Assembly (NCBI GenBank): GCA_016342415.1
Contig: JAEIOD010000006.1
Location: 1-64,000 of the forward strand
Length of the DNA: 64,000 nt
Reading direction: 5' to 3'
Source of the DNA: Clostridiales bacterium
Lineage (GTDB): Bacteria > Bacillota > Clostridia > Peptostreptococcales > Acidaminobacteraceae
Positions 35,351 through 43,553 of this stretch are shown here, piece after piece. A program made the position numbers and the translations under genes. Positions within the stretch are counted from its first letter, which is position 1, and each line of letters opens with the position of its first letter. A model generated the notes under the pieces. The model had not been told where the DNA came from. It ran no database searches and saw nothing but the letters and a program-made list of their open reading frames with translations.

Positions 35351-35364
35351 TTGAACATGTTCAA
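35351..35364. promoter_or_regulatory. Operator candidate O2 (TetR)
   Basis: TTGAACATGTTCAA is a 14-bp perfect palindrome just after the tetR terminator on the minus strand, where the crotonase promoter is expected. Confidence 0.75.
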
Positions 35365-35375
35365 TTGTTTATAAA

Positions 35376-35405
35376 AAAAAGTATCAATAACTATCAATAC
35401 TTTTT
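35376..35405 (-). terminator. Terminator of the tetR gene
   Basis: AAAAAGTAT (35376-35384) pairs with ATACTTTTT (35397-35405), followed on the minus strand by a T-run. It lies 24 bases past the tetR stop. Confidence 0.65.
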
Positions 35406-35428
35406 ACATAACAAATTTATAACTAAAT

Positions 35429-36070
35429 TTATTCTACAAAAGTGTGGTTTATAAGACTATTCACAATTTCAATGATCTCTGGTGTCATATTATTAATGGT
35501 TTCTTTTATCTCTTCAATTTCATCCGGATTGATATTGTACATAGGCAAACTCAAATCAAGATATGTGTTGATCATTGTATCATATGATAGGTCTTCTGCT
35601 ATATATCGTGTGGCAATATAATTCCTCATCACCCCTACAAGTCCAAGGGTTCGTAGGAAGTGTTCTTTTTTAGTTAATAGAATATTGTCCTGAAATAGTC
35701 TTTTAGATCTTTCGGCAGCATGAGTAACCAGCTTATGCATGACGCCATTCATGCTGTATGCCTGATAAAACATCTCACAAATTTGCTCATTCATATCTGA
35801 TGCTTTTAACTCAACAGCACTTAGAATTGCATATTGCAACGGTGGGCTTAAATCCCTTCCACATTTCTCAACTAAATAATTGTCAGCAATATCAAACATA
35901 CCAAGAATTATAGATTGAAATATTTCCTCTTTATTCTTAAAGAAGTAATAAATACTTCCAATTAGAATACCGGACTCATCTACAATCTGTCTGATTGTTG
36001 TCTTTTTATAGCCCTGATTAATAAATAGCTTTTTTGCTGTTGCTATGATAGTGTATCTTACGTCATTCAA
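35429..36070 (-). CDS. TetR-family repressor of the crotonase/FAH genes
   Basis: The 213-residue protein has a TetR helix-turn-helix (LFINQGYKKTTIRQIVDESGILIGSIYYFFKNKEEIF) and a helical C-terminal ligand domain. The start is TTG at 36070 with GGGGTGA four bases upstream; the nearby ATG is out of frame. A palindrome GTTTAACATGTTCAAC lies upstream at 36093-36108 and two matching ones lie before the crotonase gene, so it very probably represses both itself and the crotonase/FAH genes. The inducer may be the pathway substrate. Confidence 0.87.
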   Translation of the reverse strand: MNDVRYTIIATAKKLFINQGYKKTTIRQIVDESGILIGSIYYFFKNKEEIFQSIILGMFDIADNYLVEKCGRDLSPPLQYAILSAVELKASDMNEQICEMFYQAYSMNGVMHKLVTHAAERSKRLFQDNILLTKKEHFLRTLGLVGVMRNYIATRYIAEDLSYDTMINTYLDLSLPMYNINPDEIEEIKETINNMTPEIIEIVNSLINHTFVE

Positions 36071-36378
36071 TATATCACCCCAAGTTGCTTTCGTTTAACA
36101 TGTTCAACAAGGAAATCTTACTATATCTTCTGCTTCTCTGTCAAGTACTTTTATAAAAAACTAAATAATGAAATAAAATGATATTCTCATAAAACAAGTT
36201 TTAATGGTTCTCAAATCAAGTATTTGACTCAATAACAATACAACTCATTTTCATAAAAAAATACGTCTTTATTCACCCACAGATACTTTATTATCTCTGA
36301 TCTTATCAAAATATACTCTAGACTATATGGATTATTCTGCTATAATAATAAGGCAATCTTAAAATGAAAGGAACTGAA
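36071..36378. other. Divergent spacer, tetR and DEAD-box genes
   Basis: The spacer holds the third TetR palindrome at 36093-36108. TATAATAATAA at about 36340-36350 is a candidate -10 for the helicase gene. Nothing else is seen. Confidence 0.45.
36093..36108. promoter_or_regulatory. Operator candidate O3 (TetR autoregulation)
   Basis: GTTTAACATGTTCAAC shares the AACATGTT core and both flanks with the two perfect palindromes at 35296 and 35351, with one position off symmetry in each arm. It lies 23 bases upstream of the tetR start. Confidence 0.7.
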
Positions 36379-37608
36379 ATGTCATTTAGTGAATTAGGAC
36401 TAAAGAGTGAATTAATAGATGCACTATTAAGTTTAAATATATCAGAACCTACTCCAATCCAAACTTTAAGCATTCCAGCAATCTTAAACGGAATGGATAT
36501 AATCGCTGAAGCGCAAACCGGCACTGGAAAAACCTTTGCTTTTTTACTGCCTATGTTTCAAAATATTGATAATAACAACAACAATATACAAGGTCTCATT
36601 ATTGCACCGACTAGGGAACTGGCTTTACAAATAACGGATGTGGCTAAGAGTCTATCAAACATCACTCCCCTCAATATTCTTGCAGTCTATGGAGGACAGG
36701 ATGTTAAAGCGCAACTCCACAAACTTAAGGGAAATGTACAGCTAGTAATTGGCACTCCAGGTCGTTTACTTGATTATCTAAGACGTGGATTGATTGATTT
36801 TACTCATCTTCAGACACTTGTTTTGGATGAAGCAGATCAGATGTTAAACATAGGATTTTTAGAAGAGGTCAACAGCATCATCAATCAATTACCAAATTCA
36901 AAACAAACCTTGTTTTTCTCAGCAACAATTAATAGAGATGTAAACAAGTTCGCCTATAGATATCTGAGTTATCCAATGAGTGTAAAAGCACCCAAAGAAC
37001 AAATCACACTTGATAACATCAAACAAATTGTTATAGAAACTTCAAATCTAAATAAACTTGATGATTTCAAGAAACTGTTGAATAAAATTTCACCAAAGAA
37101 AGCTATTATATTCTGTAGATCAAGAAAAGTAACACATTCTTTATACGAAGAACTATTGAAGGTTGGTTATAATGTCGATGTCTTACATGGTGCTTTAACC
37201 CAAGCAAAACGAGAATCAACAATGAATGATTTTAAGAACAATAAAATACAGTACTTAGTCGCGACTGATATCGCATCAAGAGGTCTGGATGTTGATGGTG
37301 TCTCTCATGTATTCAATTACAATTTACCTGATGATACCGAAACCTATATCCATAGAATTGGTAGAACTGGACGCGCTGGAAATGCTGGTGTTGCATATAC
37401 TGTCTTAACTAAAAGAGATGAGAAACGTTTAGATGCTATAGAGGAGTTTATAAAATTGAACGTTGAACGTTTAAGATACTCTGAATATGAAATAGACGAA
37501 GTAAAAACTCCTAAAGAAAAAAAGAAAGTTCACAAGCATGTCAAAAGAACAGAAAAACCTTCTCAAAAGAAAAGGAAACGAAAAACTAGTAAACCTCGCA
37601 TACAATAA
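36379..37608 (+). CDS. DEAD-box ATP-dependent RNA helicase
   Basis: DEAD-box proteins unwind short RNA duplexes in ribosome assembly and RNA decay. The 409-residue protein has all core motifs: AQTGTGKT (45-52), PTRELALQ (77-84), GTPGRLLDYL, DEAD (150-153), SAT, and the C-terminal HRIGRTGRAG. A strongly basic Lys/Arg tail of about 35 residues ends the protein, as in CshA/RhlE-type members. The ATG at 36379 is chosen because AAAGGA lies six bases upstream; the ATG at 36364 contains that site. It is monocistronic with its own terminator. Confidence 0.92.
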   Translation: MSFSELGLKSELIDALLSLNISEPTPIQTLSIPAILNGMDIIAEAQTGTGKTFAFLLPMFQNIDNNNNNIQGLIIAPTRELALQITDVAKSLSNITPLNILAVYGGQDVKAQLHKLKGNVQLVIGTPGRLLDYLRRGLIDFTHLQTLVLDEADQMLNIGFLEEVNSIINQLPNSKQTLFFSATINRDVNKFAYRYLSYPMSVKAPKEQITLDNIKQIVIETSNLNKLDDFKKLLNKISPKKAIIFCRSRKVTHSLYEELLKVGYNVDVLHGALTQAKRESTMNDFKNNKIQYLVATDIASRGLDVDGVSHVFNYNLPDDTETYIHRIGRTGRAGNAGVAYTVLTKRDEKRLDAIEEFIKLNVERLRYSEYEIDEVKTPKEKKKVHKHVKRTEKPSQKKRKRKTSKPRIQ

Positions 37609-37636
37609 GAAGCGTGTCTTTCCAGACACGCTTCTT
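37607..37636 (+). terminator. Terminator of the DEAD-box gene
   Basis: AAGAAGCGTGTC (37607-37618) pairs with GACACGCTTCTT (37625-37636). The stem starts within the last bases of the gene's stop codon region. Confidence 0.85.
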
Positions 37637-37774
37637 ACTTGTATGAGTTAACATTTTTAATGTAACTTAAATTCATCTCTTGTCATACAAATAACACTTC
37701 ATCATGATAATACCCAAATGAAAGAAACATTATAGAGTATATACCATGATGTACAAGTCGTTACAATCCTCATA

Positions 37775-38007
37775 TTATGGAAAGCCTTCTTGTCTGTAGA
37801 TATTTAAAGCATCATTGTCTTTTGAAACACAAAACTGAATTTTTTATTAGCATGTACAAAGGCATAATCCATTAGCTTTTTTCCAATGCCTCGATGAAGA
37901 AAACCAGAATGTACTCCAATTAACAGCATTCTTGTATTTAAGTATTGTCGTTTCTCCTGTTTTTTACTTTGCAGTTTGATGTGATTTATACCTTGCTGAA
38001 ATAATCC
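37775..38007 (-). pseudogene. GNAT acetyltransferase remnant with frameshift
   Basis: The minus strand reads LFQQGINHIKLQSKKQEKRQ, then LLIGVHSGFLHRGIGKKLMDYAF, which is the GNAT acetyl-CoA loop (RGIGKK). After a shift near 37822-37835 it continues VSKDNDALNIYRQEGFP to a stop at 37775, which is the GNAT C-terminal motif. One base added in the GTTTC region joins the halves. The N-terminal third is missing: in-frame stops precede position 38007. It is therefore both truncated and frameshifted, next to two intact acetyltransferase genes, which suggests a decayed tandem copy. Confidence 0.7.
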
Positions 38008-38040
38008 TTAATCATACTTTTACTCATCAACGATTCCTGC

Positions 38041-38793
38041 TTAGTTATAAGTATGCCTTACCATTTTCGATAACGAATAAATTAGTTTATATCCATTGTC
38101 CTTACAAGTTTTCATTAATTTTTGATCTGAAAATATAATCTTGAATGTATTGCAATCTGGGCTTAAATATTCTACTAACGAAGCCAACGACTCGTCCAAA
38201 TGATCACTTGCATTTTCCAAGTAATAGTTGGAACATCCTGGAAAATTGGCATCCAACTGACACGCGCCTATTACTTCTCCTGATTCTAAAACAAACCGAA
38301 TATCATATCTATGTTCATTCGATTCATAATCATTAGATAGATTAACCGCTGTTATAGAATTATTTTTAATTTTCTTTATCACTTCACCAACTGCTATAAT
38401 AAATTGGTGTTTTTCTCCCGATTTCTTAAAATGATATTTCTGATAAAGTTTAATAGCTGGCATGTTATTTTCTTTAACTGACAATGTTATTTTATTTGAT
38501 CCTATTTTTGAACTGAATTCTATTATCTCTTCTAGAAGTTTTTGACCTATATTATTTCTACGATATTCGTTTGATATGGCAATTCTTGAAATATGTACTT
38601 GCCCTTCTAGCATGTTAACATATGCAAATCCGATTGGAGTGTTTCTTGCAACCACTATCCAATAATGTAGTTTCAACATTTCAGTAAATAAAGTATTATT
38701 GTACGGTTCTTCCGGGAAACAGTTCAAATTCAATTTCTCCATTTGATCTAGAGTAATATTCTTTGGATTTTTAAGAATTTCATATTTTATCAT
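38041..38793 (-). CDS. GNAT acetyltransferase with C-terminal extension
   Basis: The 250-residue protein has a GNAT domain in its first 150 residues: VHISRIAISNEYRRNNIGQKLLEE is motif A with the acetyl-CoA loop, and SVKENNMPAIKLYQKYHFKKSG is motif B. The C-terminal 100 residues are a separate region of unknown function, perhaps a second degenerate acetyltransferase-like fold. GAAAGG precedes the ATG. It is the middle of three acetyltransferase genes in a row (the pseudogene follows). The substrate cannot be inferred. Confidence 0.8.
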   Translation of the reverse strand: MIKYEILKNPKNITLDQMEKLNLNCFPEEPYNNTLFTEMLKLHYWIVVARNTPIGFAYVNMLEGQVHISRIAISNEYRRNNIGQKLLEEIIEFSSKIGSNKITLSVKENNMPAIKLYQKYHFKKSGEKHQFIIAVGEVIKKIKNNSITAVNLSNDYESNEHRYDIRFVLESGEVIGACQLDANFPGCSNYYLENASDHLDESLASLVEYLSPDCNTFKIIFSDQKLMKTCKDNGYKLIYSLSKMVRHTYN

Positions 38794-38834
38794 AAGAAGC
38801 CTTTCATTTAATACAATTGATATGCCTTAACAAA

Positions 38835-39377
38835 CTAAAGTTCATATTCCATTTGAACATCATACGGCTCCAATTCTTTTGCAATTGGATATATCCACTT
38901 AGCTTGAATACAACCCTGATTTCTGTAAAAAAGTTGTGACTCATATGCCGAGTGTGCAGAAAGATAGAGTTTTTTAACCCCCATTACTTCAGCCTTATTA
39001 ATTGCATGTTGGAATAAAATCTTACCTAAACCCATATTACGAAATTCTTCTGAGACATGAAGCATGGTTAATTGAATATACTCGTTGTATTCACCAATAG
39101 GATTACAATCCAATGATAAGAATGCTATCAAATCAGAATCAGAATATATTCCAGCATTGTATCCATTATTAGCAGTTGCATTTATAAAATACTCATCTAC
39201 TATCCTGTGTTTCTTCTCAATGCTCCAATCATCTGTAAAACTAACATCTTCTATCAGTTCTTCACCATTTTTTATACTGAATCTTTGTTTGACCTTTTGT
39301 TTCCTAGTAAATTTATCTAACATATTAAAGGAGATTTTCTCATCATTAATTTCCACTACTTCAAATTGTTTTTTCAT
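38835..39377 (-). CDS. GNAT acetyltransferase
   Basis: The 180-residue protein has the GNAT core: LTMLHVSEEFRNMGLGKILFQHAINKAEVMGVKKLYLSAHSAYESQLFYRNQGC. The acetyl-CoA loop is RNMGLGK. A predicted N-terminal extension of about 75 residues precedes it. A strong AGGAGG site precedes the ATG, and a small inverted repeat (ATCGGTT-TAT-AACCGAT, 39396-39412) lies just upstream and could be regulatory. Substrate unknown. Confidence 0.85.
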   Translation of the reverse strand: MKKQFEVVEINDEKISFNMLDKFTRKQKVKQRFSIKNGEELIEDVSFTDDWSIEKKHRIVDEYFINATANNGYNAGIYSDSDLIAFLSLDCNPIGEYNEYIQLTMLHVSEEFRNMGLGKILFQHAINKAEVMGVKKLYLSAHSAYESQLFYRNQGCIQAKWIYPIAKELEPYDVQMEYEL

Positions 39378-39395
39378 TAATCCTCCTAAATCACT

Positions 39396-39412
39396 ATCGG
39401 TTTATAACCGAT
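39396..39412. promoter_or_regulatory. Inverted repeat upstream of a GNAT gene
   Basis: ATCGGTT and AACCGAT are exact complements around TAT, 19 bases before the GNAT start and just upstream of its ribosome binding site. It could be an operator or a leader hairpin. Confidence 0.35.
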
Positions 39413-39594
39413 TGATAATCATAACTCAATAAATAGTTCTACCCTTTTCATTGTACAAGTTTTTAATTACATAATAAAAGGTATTATTTACTTAAATTTA
39501 AATTCTCATAAATCGAATCAGAAAAAAAAATCCGCCTTATATAATAAGATGGACTGTAATCAAACTCTCATAGTGTTTTTCTTGTGATGCCACT

Positions 39595-40725
39595 CTACTT
39601 TAATTCCTTTTTCTTATTCTTTTGAATATACATTTCCGTATCAGCTAGTTTTATCAGTTTATCAACGGTGTTATTTTCAGTTCCATTTGAAGAGGATACA
39701 CCAAAAGAAAAATCACAATTAAAAGGACAGTTTGAATCTCTTAGGCTGGTATGTGCTTTTGTTATAAGTTCCTTTGCCTTACTCGGATTACAATCATAAA
39801 ACACTATTATAAACTCATCCCCACCCATTCTGACAATAAAATCAGAAGCTCTAATTACATTTTTTAAAACTTCAACTATTTTTTGAAGATACTTATCACC
39901 TATAGCATGTCCATACAAGTCATTGACTTTTTTTAACCCATCTACATCTATGTAACATAAAGTTAGCATTGTGTTATCACGTTGTGCCTTCTTCAATTCT
40001 ATATCAATCATACCAATGCCAACATTTCTTGTATAGACACCCGTCATCTCGTCGATAGTTGCCATAAGCCTCAATTCTTTGTTTAAGTCGATATTCTTCT
40101 CAAGCTCTTTTTTATATTTATATCTAGACTTGAATTCATCAAAGTGAACATATTCTTGATAAAACGCTCTGACTGTCAGTAAAATCGCAATAAAGATGAA
40201 GTTACTCAGAAAAAGTAAACTTGATCTAAACTCTAGATTTGGATTTGTAAGCATTGTAAAAATCAACATTATATTGGGTACACCGATTATTAAGTGTAAC
40301 CACCTAGAACTGATTCCTGCAAATGTAAAAACTACAAATGTGTTAACTATTAAAGCACCTAAAGCACCTCTAGAATAGATATCAATTTCAACATTTAAAG
40401 AAATCGTATAATTGATCATACCAACACTCATCAATAACAATGACAACAATAAAAAACTATGAGTCCATTCGACAACAATCCTTTTTGTTGATTTCACAAC
40501 AAAAATACTGATCATATACAATATATATGGGAAGATAAAAATTAAACGATATCTAAATAATCCTGATAATTCAACAACAAAAAAATCCTGATATATAAAA
40601 AATGCCAGAAGTGGTATCCCGATTAATGTCAGATATTTAGAAAAAACGATTGTCTTAGCTGATAACTCTTCGAGATATAAATCATACTCTTCAAAATCCG
40701 AATTTCTTATTTTTCCAATATACAT
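39595..40725 (-). CDS. Membrane diguanylate cyclase (GGDEF)
   Basis: The 376-residue protein has about six hydrophobic segments (residues 28-185), a short linker and a GGDEF domain. The active-site motif GGDEF is at 301-305 and the inhibitory RxxD site is RASD at 292-295, so it should be active and feedback-inhibited. The layout matches the other cyclase at 317-1387, but the sequences differ enough to be separate genes. AAAGGAG precedes the ATG. It is likely transcribed alone. Confidence 0.9.
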   Translation of the reverse strand: MYIGKIRNSDFEEYDLYLEELSAKTIVFSKYLTLIGIPLLAFFIYQDFFVVELSGLFRYRLIFIFPYILYMISIFVVKSTKRIVVEWTHSFLLLSLLLMSVGMINYTISLNVEIDIYSRGALGALIVNTFVVFTFAGISSRWLHLIIGVPNIMLIFTMLTNPNLEFRSSLLFLSNFIFIAILLTVRAFYQEYVHFDEFKSRYKYKKELEKNIDLNKELRLMATIDEMTGVYTRNVGIGMIDIELKKAQRDNTMLTLCYIDVDGLKKVNDLYGHAIGDKYLQKIVEVLKNVIRASDFIVRMGGDEFIIVFYDCNPSKAKELITKAHTSLRDSNCPFNCDFSFGVSSSNGTENNTVDKLIKLADTEMYIQKNKKKELK

Positions 40726-40915
40726 AATTCTCCTTTATATGTGTTTTTAAAAAGACATAATAAAGCCCAAAATACATTTCACATGATAATTATACCCAAT
40801 TATAACGCATTAAAATCAATACAACTGACAAAGCTAATTACTAACTTGTCTTCATTTGTATATTAATACCCAATTTAAAGAAATAGCCATTTCAAAATCC
40901 CTAACACAAGAAAAA

Positions 40916-40935
40916 AGTCTAGAATGGTCTAGACT
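40916..40935 (-). terminator. Terminator of the YfcE-type gene
   Basis: AGTCTAGA (40916-40923) and TCTAGACT (40928-40935) are perfect complements with a T-rich tract on the minus strand, just past the stop at 40941. Confidence 0.7.
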
Positions 40936-40940
40936 CTTTC

Positions 40941-41486
40941 TTATTTTAAATTAATTTCTTTAATAATATTACCTTCTAGGTCTTTAATCATAAAATGATC
41001 ATTCTCTAGTACAGCATAACTGTTCGGATTATTCTCTTTTGGGAGTGTTATGGAACCTGGATTCAAATAATAAATATCCTCTAACTTTTCAGCCATTGGT
41101 AAATGGAAATGACCATGTATAAAAACATCTCCTTTATTCAGTTCAGGCATCTGATTTTTATTATATAAGTGGCCATGCGTCATAAAAATCTTATAGCTTT
41201 CTTTCATGATCATATGATAGTCACCCATCATTGGAAAATTTAAAACCATTTGATCTACTTCACTGTCACAATTACCTCTAACAGCAACAATCTTAGTTTT
41301 ATAACCATTCAAAAGGTCGGCTACTTTCGCAGGATTATAATCTTTTGGGAGTGGGTTTCTTGGACCATGATACAACACGTCTCCAATAATCATCAGATGA
41401 TCTGCCTGTTCCTCCTCAAATTTTTCTATCGCCTTTTTAGCATAGAAAAAAGATCCATGTATATCTGATACAAACATCAATTTCAT
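40941..41486 (-). CDS. YfcE-family metallophosphodiesterase
   Basis: This is a small calcineurin-fold phosphodiesterase. The 181-residue protein has FVSDIHGS (Asp8, His10), GDVLYHGPRNPLP, RGNCDSE, MTHGHLYN and HGHFHLP, all the metal-site motifs of the family; GPRNPLP and the length match YfcE closely. It hydrolyses artificial phosphodiesters in vitro; the cell substrate is not established. An AGGAGG site precedes the ATG. It is divergent from the xpt operon across the riboswitch region. Confidence 0.88.
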   Translation of the reverse strand: MKLMFVSDIHGSFFYAKKAIEKFEEEQADHLMIIGDVLYHGPRNPLPKDYNPAKVADLLNGYKTKIVAVRGNCDSEVDQMVLNFPMMGDYHMIMKESYKIFMTHGHLYNKNQMPELNKGDVFIHGHFHLPMAEKLEDIYYLNPGSITLPKENNPNSYAVLENDHFMIKDLEGNIIKEINLK

Positions 41487-41642
41487 ATTTAATACCTCCT
41501 AAGGTTATTTTACCAAATGTTATTTAATTAATCCAGACGTCATTTTCATGGTAAAAATACACAAACGTTCGGATATGGTTGATAATTTAACATAAAGAGA
41601 ATGATAAAACGCTGTTTTGGGTATAAAACTCGAATGTTTTTC

Positions 41643-41671
41643 TTGTTATTTAGAAAAAAGTACACTATAAT
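41643..41671 (+). promoter_or_regulatory. Sigma-A promoter of the xpt operon
   Basis: TTGTTA (41643-41648) and TATAAT (41666-41671) are separated by 17 bases. Transcription would start around 41678, just before the riboswitch. Confidence 0.75.
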
Positions 41672-41690
41672 GTAGTTAAATTAATAAACA

Positions 41691-41758
41691 TTCGTATAAG
41701 TTTGACAATATGGGTCATTCGTTTCTACAAACTACCGTAAATAGTTATAGGCTACGAG
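41691..41758 (+). promoter_or_regulatory. Guanine riboswitch aptamer
   Basis: The purine-aptamer consensus is clear: TTCGTATAA at 41691-41699, loop 2 AATATGG, the junction word CGTTTCTAC, loop 3 CCGTAAAT with an AACTA/TAGTT stem, and closing GCTACGAG. The C in GCTACG is the specificity base, which points to guanine (or hypoxanthine/xanthine) rather than adenine. P1 pairs TCGTA with TACGA. Confidence 0.92.
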
Positions 41759-41803
41759 TTCACTTTTTATAGATATTTCTATACATTTTTTTTGTAAAAT
41801 TGA

Positions 41804-41829
41804 ACTCTGCTAGCGCAGGGTTTTTTTTT
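41804..41829 (+). terminator. Riboswitch-controlled terminator
   Basis: ACTCTGC pairs with GCAGGGT around TAGC, followed by nine Ts. TGAACTC at 41801-41807 is also the exact complement of GAGTTCA at 41756-41762, the 3' side of P1. When guanine holds P1 closed the terminator forms; without ligand the antiterminator wins. The logic is transcriptional OFF. Confidence 0.88.
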
Positions 41830-41853
41830 GAAATATCACCAAAGGAGATATCT

Positions 41854-42426
41854 ATGCAGTTACTTAAAGAAAAAATTTTAAAAGAAGGCAGAGTCGTTGG
41901 AGAAGAAATACTTAAGGTTGATTCATTTTTAAATCATCAACTGGATGTCGCTCTACTCCAAGAAATCGGTAAGGAATTTAAACAACGATTTTCAAGTAAG
42001 AAAGTCACTAAACTCTTGACCATTGAAGCCTCTGGCATTGGCATTGCTGCTATTGCAGCACAATACTTTAATGTACCAGTTGTTTTTGCAAAGAAAGTTG
42101 CTTCTAGAAACTTAGACAATGAAACTTACAAAACCGAGGTCTATTCTTTTACGAAACAAAAAAATTACGATGTCAGAGTTTCAAAACGTTATTTAAATGA
42201 GGATGATCATATCTTAGTATTAGATGATTTTCTAGCAAATGGACGTGCTGCTCTGGGTTTGATTGACCTTGTGGAACAATCAGGCGCAACACTTAGTGGT
42301 GTTGGTATTGTAATTGAAAAATCCTTCCAAGAAGGTGGGCAACTGTTAAGGGACAAAGGCATTCATCTAGAATCACTAGCAAAAGTAAATCGATTTATAG
42401 ATGAACAAATAACATTCGAAGCATAA
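41854..42426 (+). CDS. xpt: Xanthine phosphoribosyltransferase
   Basis: Xpt salvages xanthine (and some guanine) with PRPP to make XMP. The 190-residue protein has MQLLKEKILKEGRVVGEEILKVDSFLNHQ at the start and the PRPP motif VLVLDDFLANGRAA. Length is the usual 190-odd residues. The ATG follows AAAGGAG; an in-frame start at 41800 would be inside the riboswitch terminator and is not used. It is the first gene of the operon, under the guanine riboswitch. Confidence 0.95.
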   Translation: MQLLKEKILKEGRVVGEEILKVDSFLNHQLDVALLQEIGKEFKQRFSSKKVTKLLTIEASGIGIAAIAAQYFNVPVVFAKKVASRNLDNETYKTEVYSFTKQKNYDVRVSKRYLNEDDHILVLDDFLANGRAALGLIDLVEQSGATLSGVGIVIEKSFQEGGQLLRDKGIHLESLAKVNRFIDEQITFEA

Positions 42427-42470
42427 TGTTTTATTGTAACGTTTATAGGTAACGTTTGTAGGAGGAAGAA

Positions 42471-43538
42471 ATGAAGAAATTATTGGTGTTATTACTTAGT
42501 TTAGCTTTAGTAATCGGTGTGTTTGTTGGATGCGAATCGTCAAGTGATGAATTCGTAGTAGGTTTTATTTATGTCGGACCAGTTGGAGACGGTGGTTGGA
42601 CATATGCTCATGATCAAGGTCGTTTAGCACTTGAAGAGCAATTAGGCGTTAAAACACTTTACAAAGAATCAGTACCTGAAACTCAAGAAGTTGAAAATGA
42701 AATCAGAACAATGATTGATCAAGGTGCTAAAGTAATCTTTGCAACAAGTTTTGGATATATGGATTTCGTAGCAAATATTTCTGCAGAATTCCCAGAAGTA
42801 AAGTTCTATCACTGCTCAGGTTACAAAACTACAGATAACATGACAGCTTACTTTGGTAGAATGTATGAAGCACGTTACTTATCTGGTATCGTTGCTGGTT
42901 TAAAAACTGAATCAGATCAAATCGGTTATGTTGCTGCATTCCCAATTCCAGAAGTTGTTAGAGGAATCAATGCATTTGCTTTAGGTGTACAATCTGTAAA
43001 TCCTGATGCAACGGTAGAAGTAGTTTGGACATCTACATGGTATGATCCTGCTAAGGAAAAAGAAGCTGCAGTAGCACTTTTAGATAAAGGTATAGATATT
43101 ATTGCACAACATCAAGATACAGCTGGTCCTCAGCAAGCGGCTGAAGAAGCTGGTGCTTTCTCAATCGGTTACAATACAGATATGAAAGAAACTGCTCCTA
43201 ACGCTTACATGACAGCTCCTATCTGGAACTGGGCTCCTTACTACATAGAACAAGTAAAAGCTGTACAAGAAGATAAATTCGAATCTCACTCTTACTGGGA
43301 AGGTATGAATGATGATATCGTTGAGTTAGCAGAATTAACAGACTTGGCACCTGCTGAATCTAAAGCAAAAGTTGCTGATGCAACTGCTGCAATCTTAGAG
43401 GGTTCATTATTCGTATTTGAAGGACCTATCACAGATCAAAATGGTAACGTAAAAGTTGAAGCTGGTCAAAAAATGAATGACGGTGACATGTTAAGCATGG
43501 ATTGGTTTGTTGAAAACGTAATTGGTAACATCGAATAA
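42471..43538 (+). CDS. BMP-family nucleoside-binding lipoprotein
   Basis: This is the substrate-binding protein of a nucleoside ABC transporter. The 355-residue product has a lipoprotein signal with lipobox FVGC (Cys21) followed by a Ser-rich linker, then the BMP/PnrA fold with VGFIYVGPVGDGGWTYAHDQGR, an early DQGR motif and YVAAFPIPEVVRGINAFALG. It follows xpt by 44 bases. The linker to the ribosome binding site holds two near-identical 13-nt words (TAACGTTTATAGG, TAACGTTTGTAGG). Given the riboswitch, guanosine or inosine is the likely ligand. Confidence 0.92.
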   Translation: MKKLLVLLLSLALVIGVFVGCESSSDEFVVGFIYVGPVGDGGWTYAHDQGRLALEEQLGVKTLYKESVPETQEVENEIRTMIDQGAKVIFATSFGYMDFVANISAEFPEVKFYHCSGYKTTDNMTAYFGRMYEARYLSGIVAGLKTESDQIGYVAAFPIPEVVRGINAFALGVQSVNPDATVEVVWTSTWYDPAKEKEAAVALLDKGIDIIAQHQDTAGPQQAAEEAGAFSIGYNTDMKETAPNAYMTAPIWNWAPYYIEQVKAVQEDKFESHSYWEGMNDDIVELAELTDLAPAESKAKVADATAAILEGSLFVFEGPITDQNGNVKVEAGQKMNDGDMLSMDWFVENVIGNIE

Positions 43539-43553
43539 TAAGAGGTGACTATT

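Larger units (their letters stand above)
35145..35428. other. Regulatory region between tetR and crotonase genes
   Basis: This 284-bp stretch holds the tetR terminator (35376-35405), two copies of the palindrome TTGAACATGTTCAA, and a roughly 150-base leader before the crotonase start. A GGAGGTG in the leader precedes only a six-codon frame. Confidence 0.5.
41487..41853 (+). other. Leader region of the xpt operon
   Basis: This 367-bp spacer between divergent genes holds the promoter, the guanine riboswitch and its terminator. The first half, 41487-41640, belongs to the minus-strand yfcE upstream region and shows no clear element. Confidence 0.6.

Noticed and set aside
41575-41600. Second purine aptamer suggested by GGATATGGTT upstream of the riboswitch
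   Set aside because: The junction word TTTCTAC and a closing P1 are absent.
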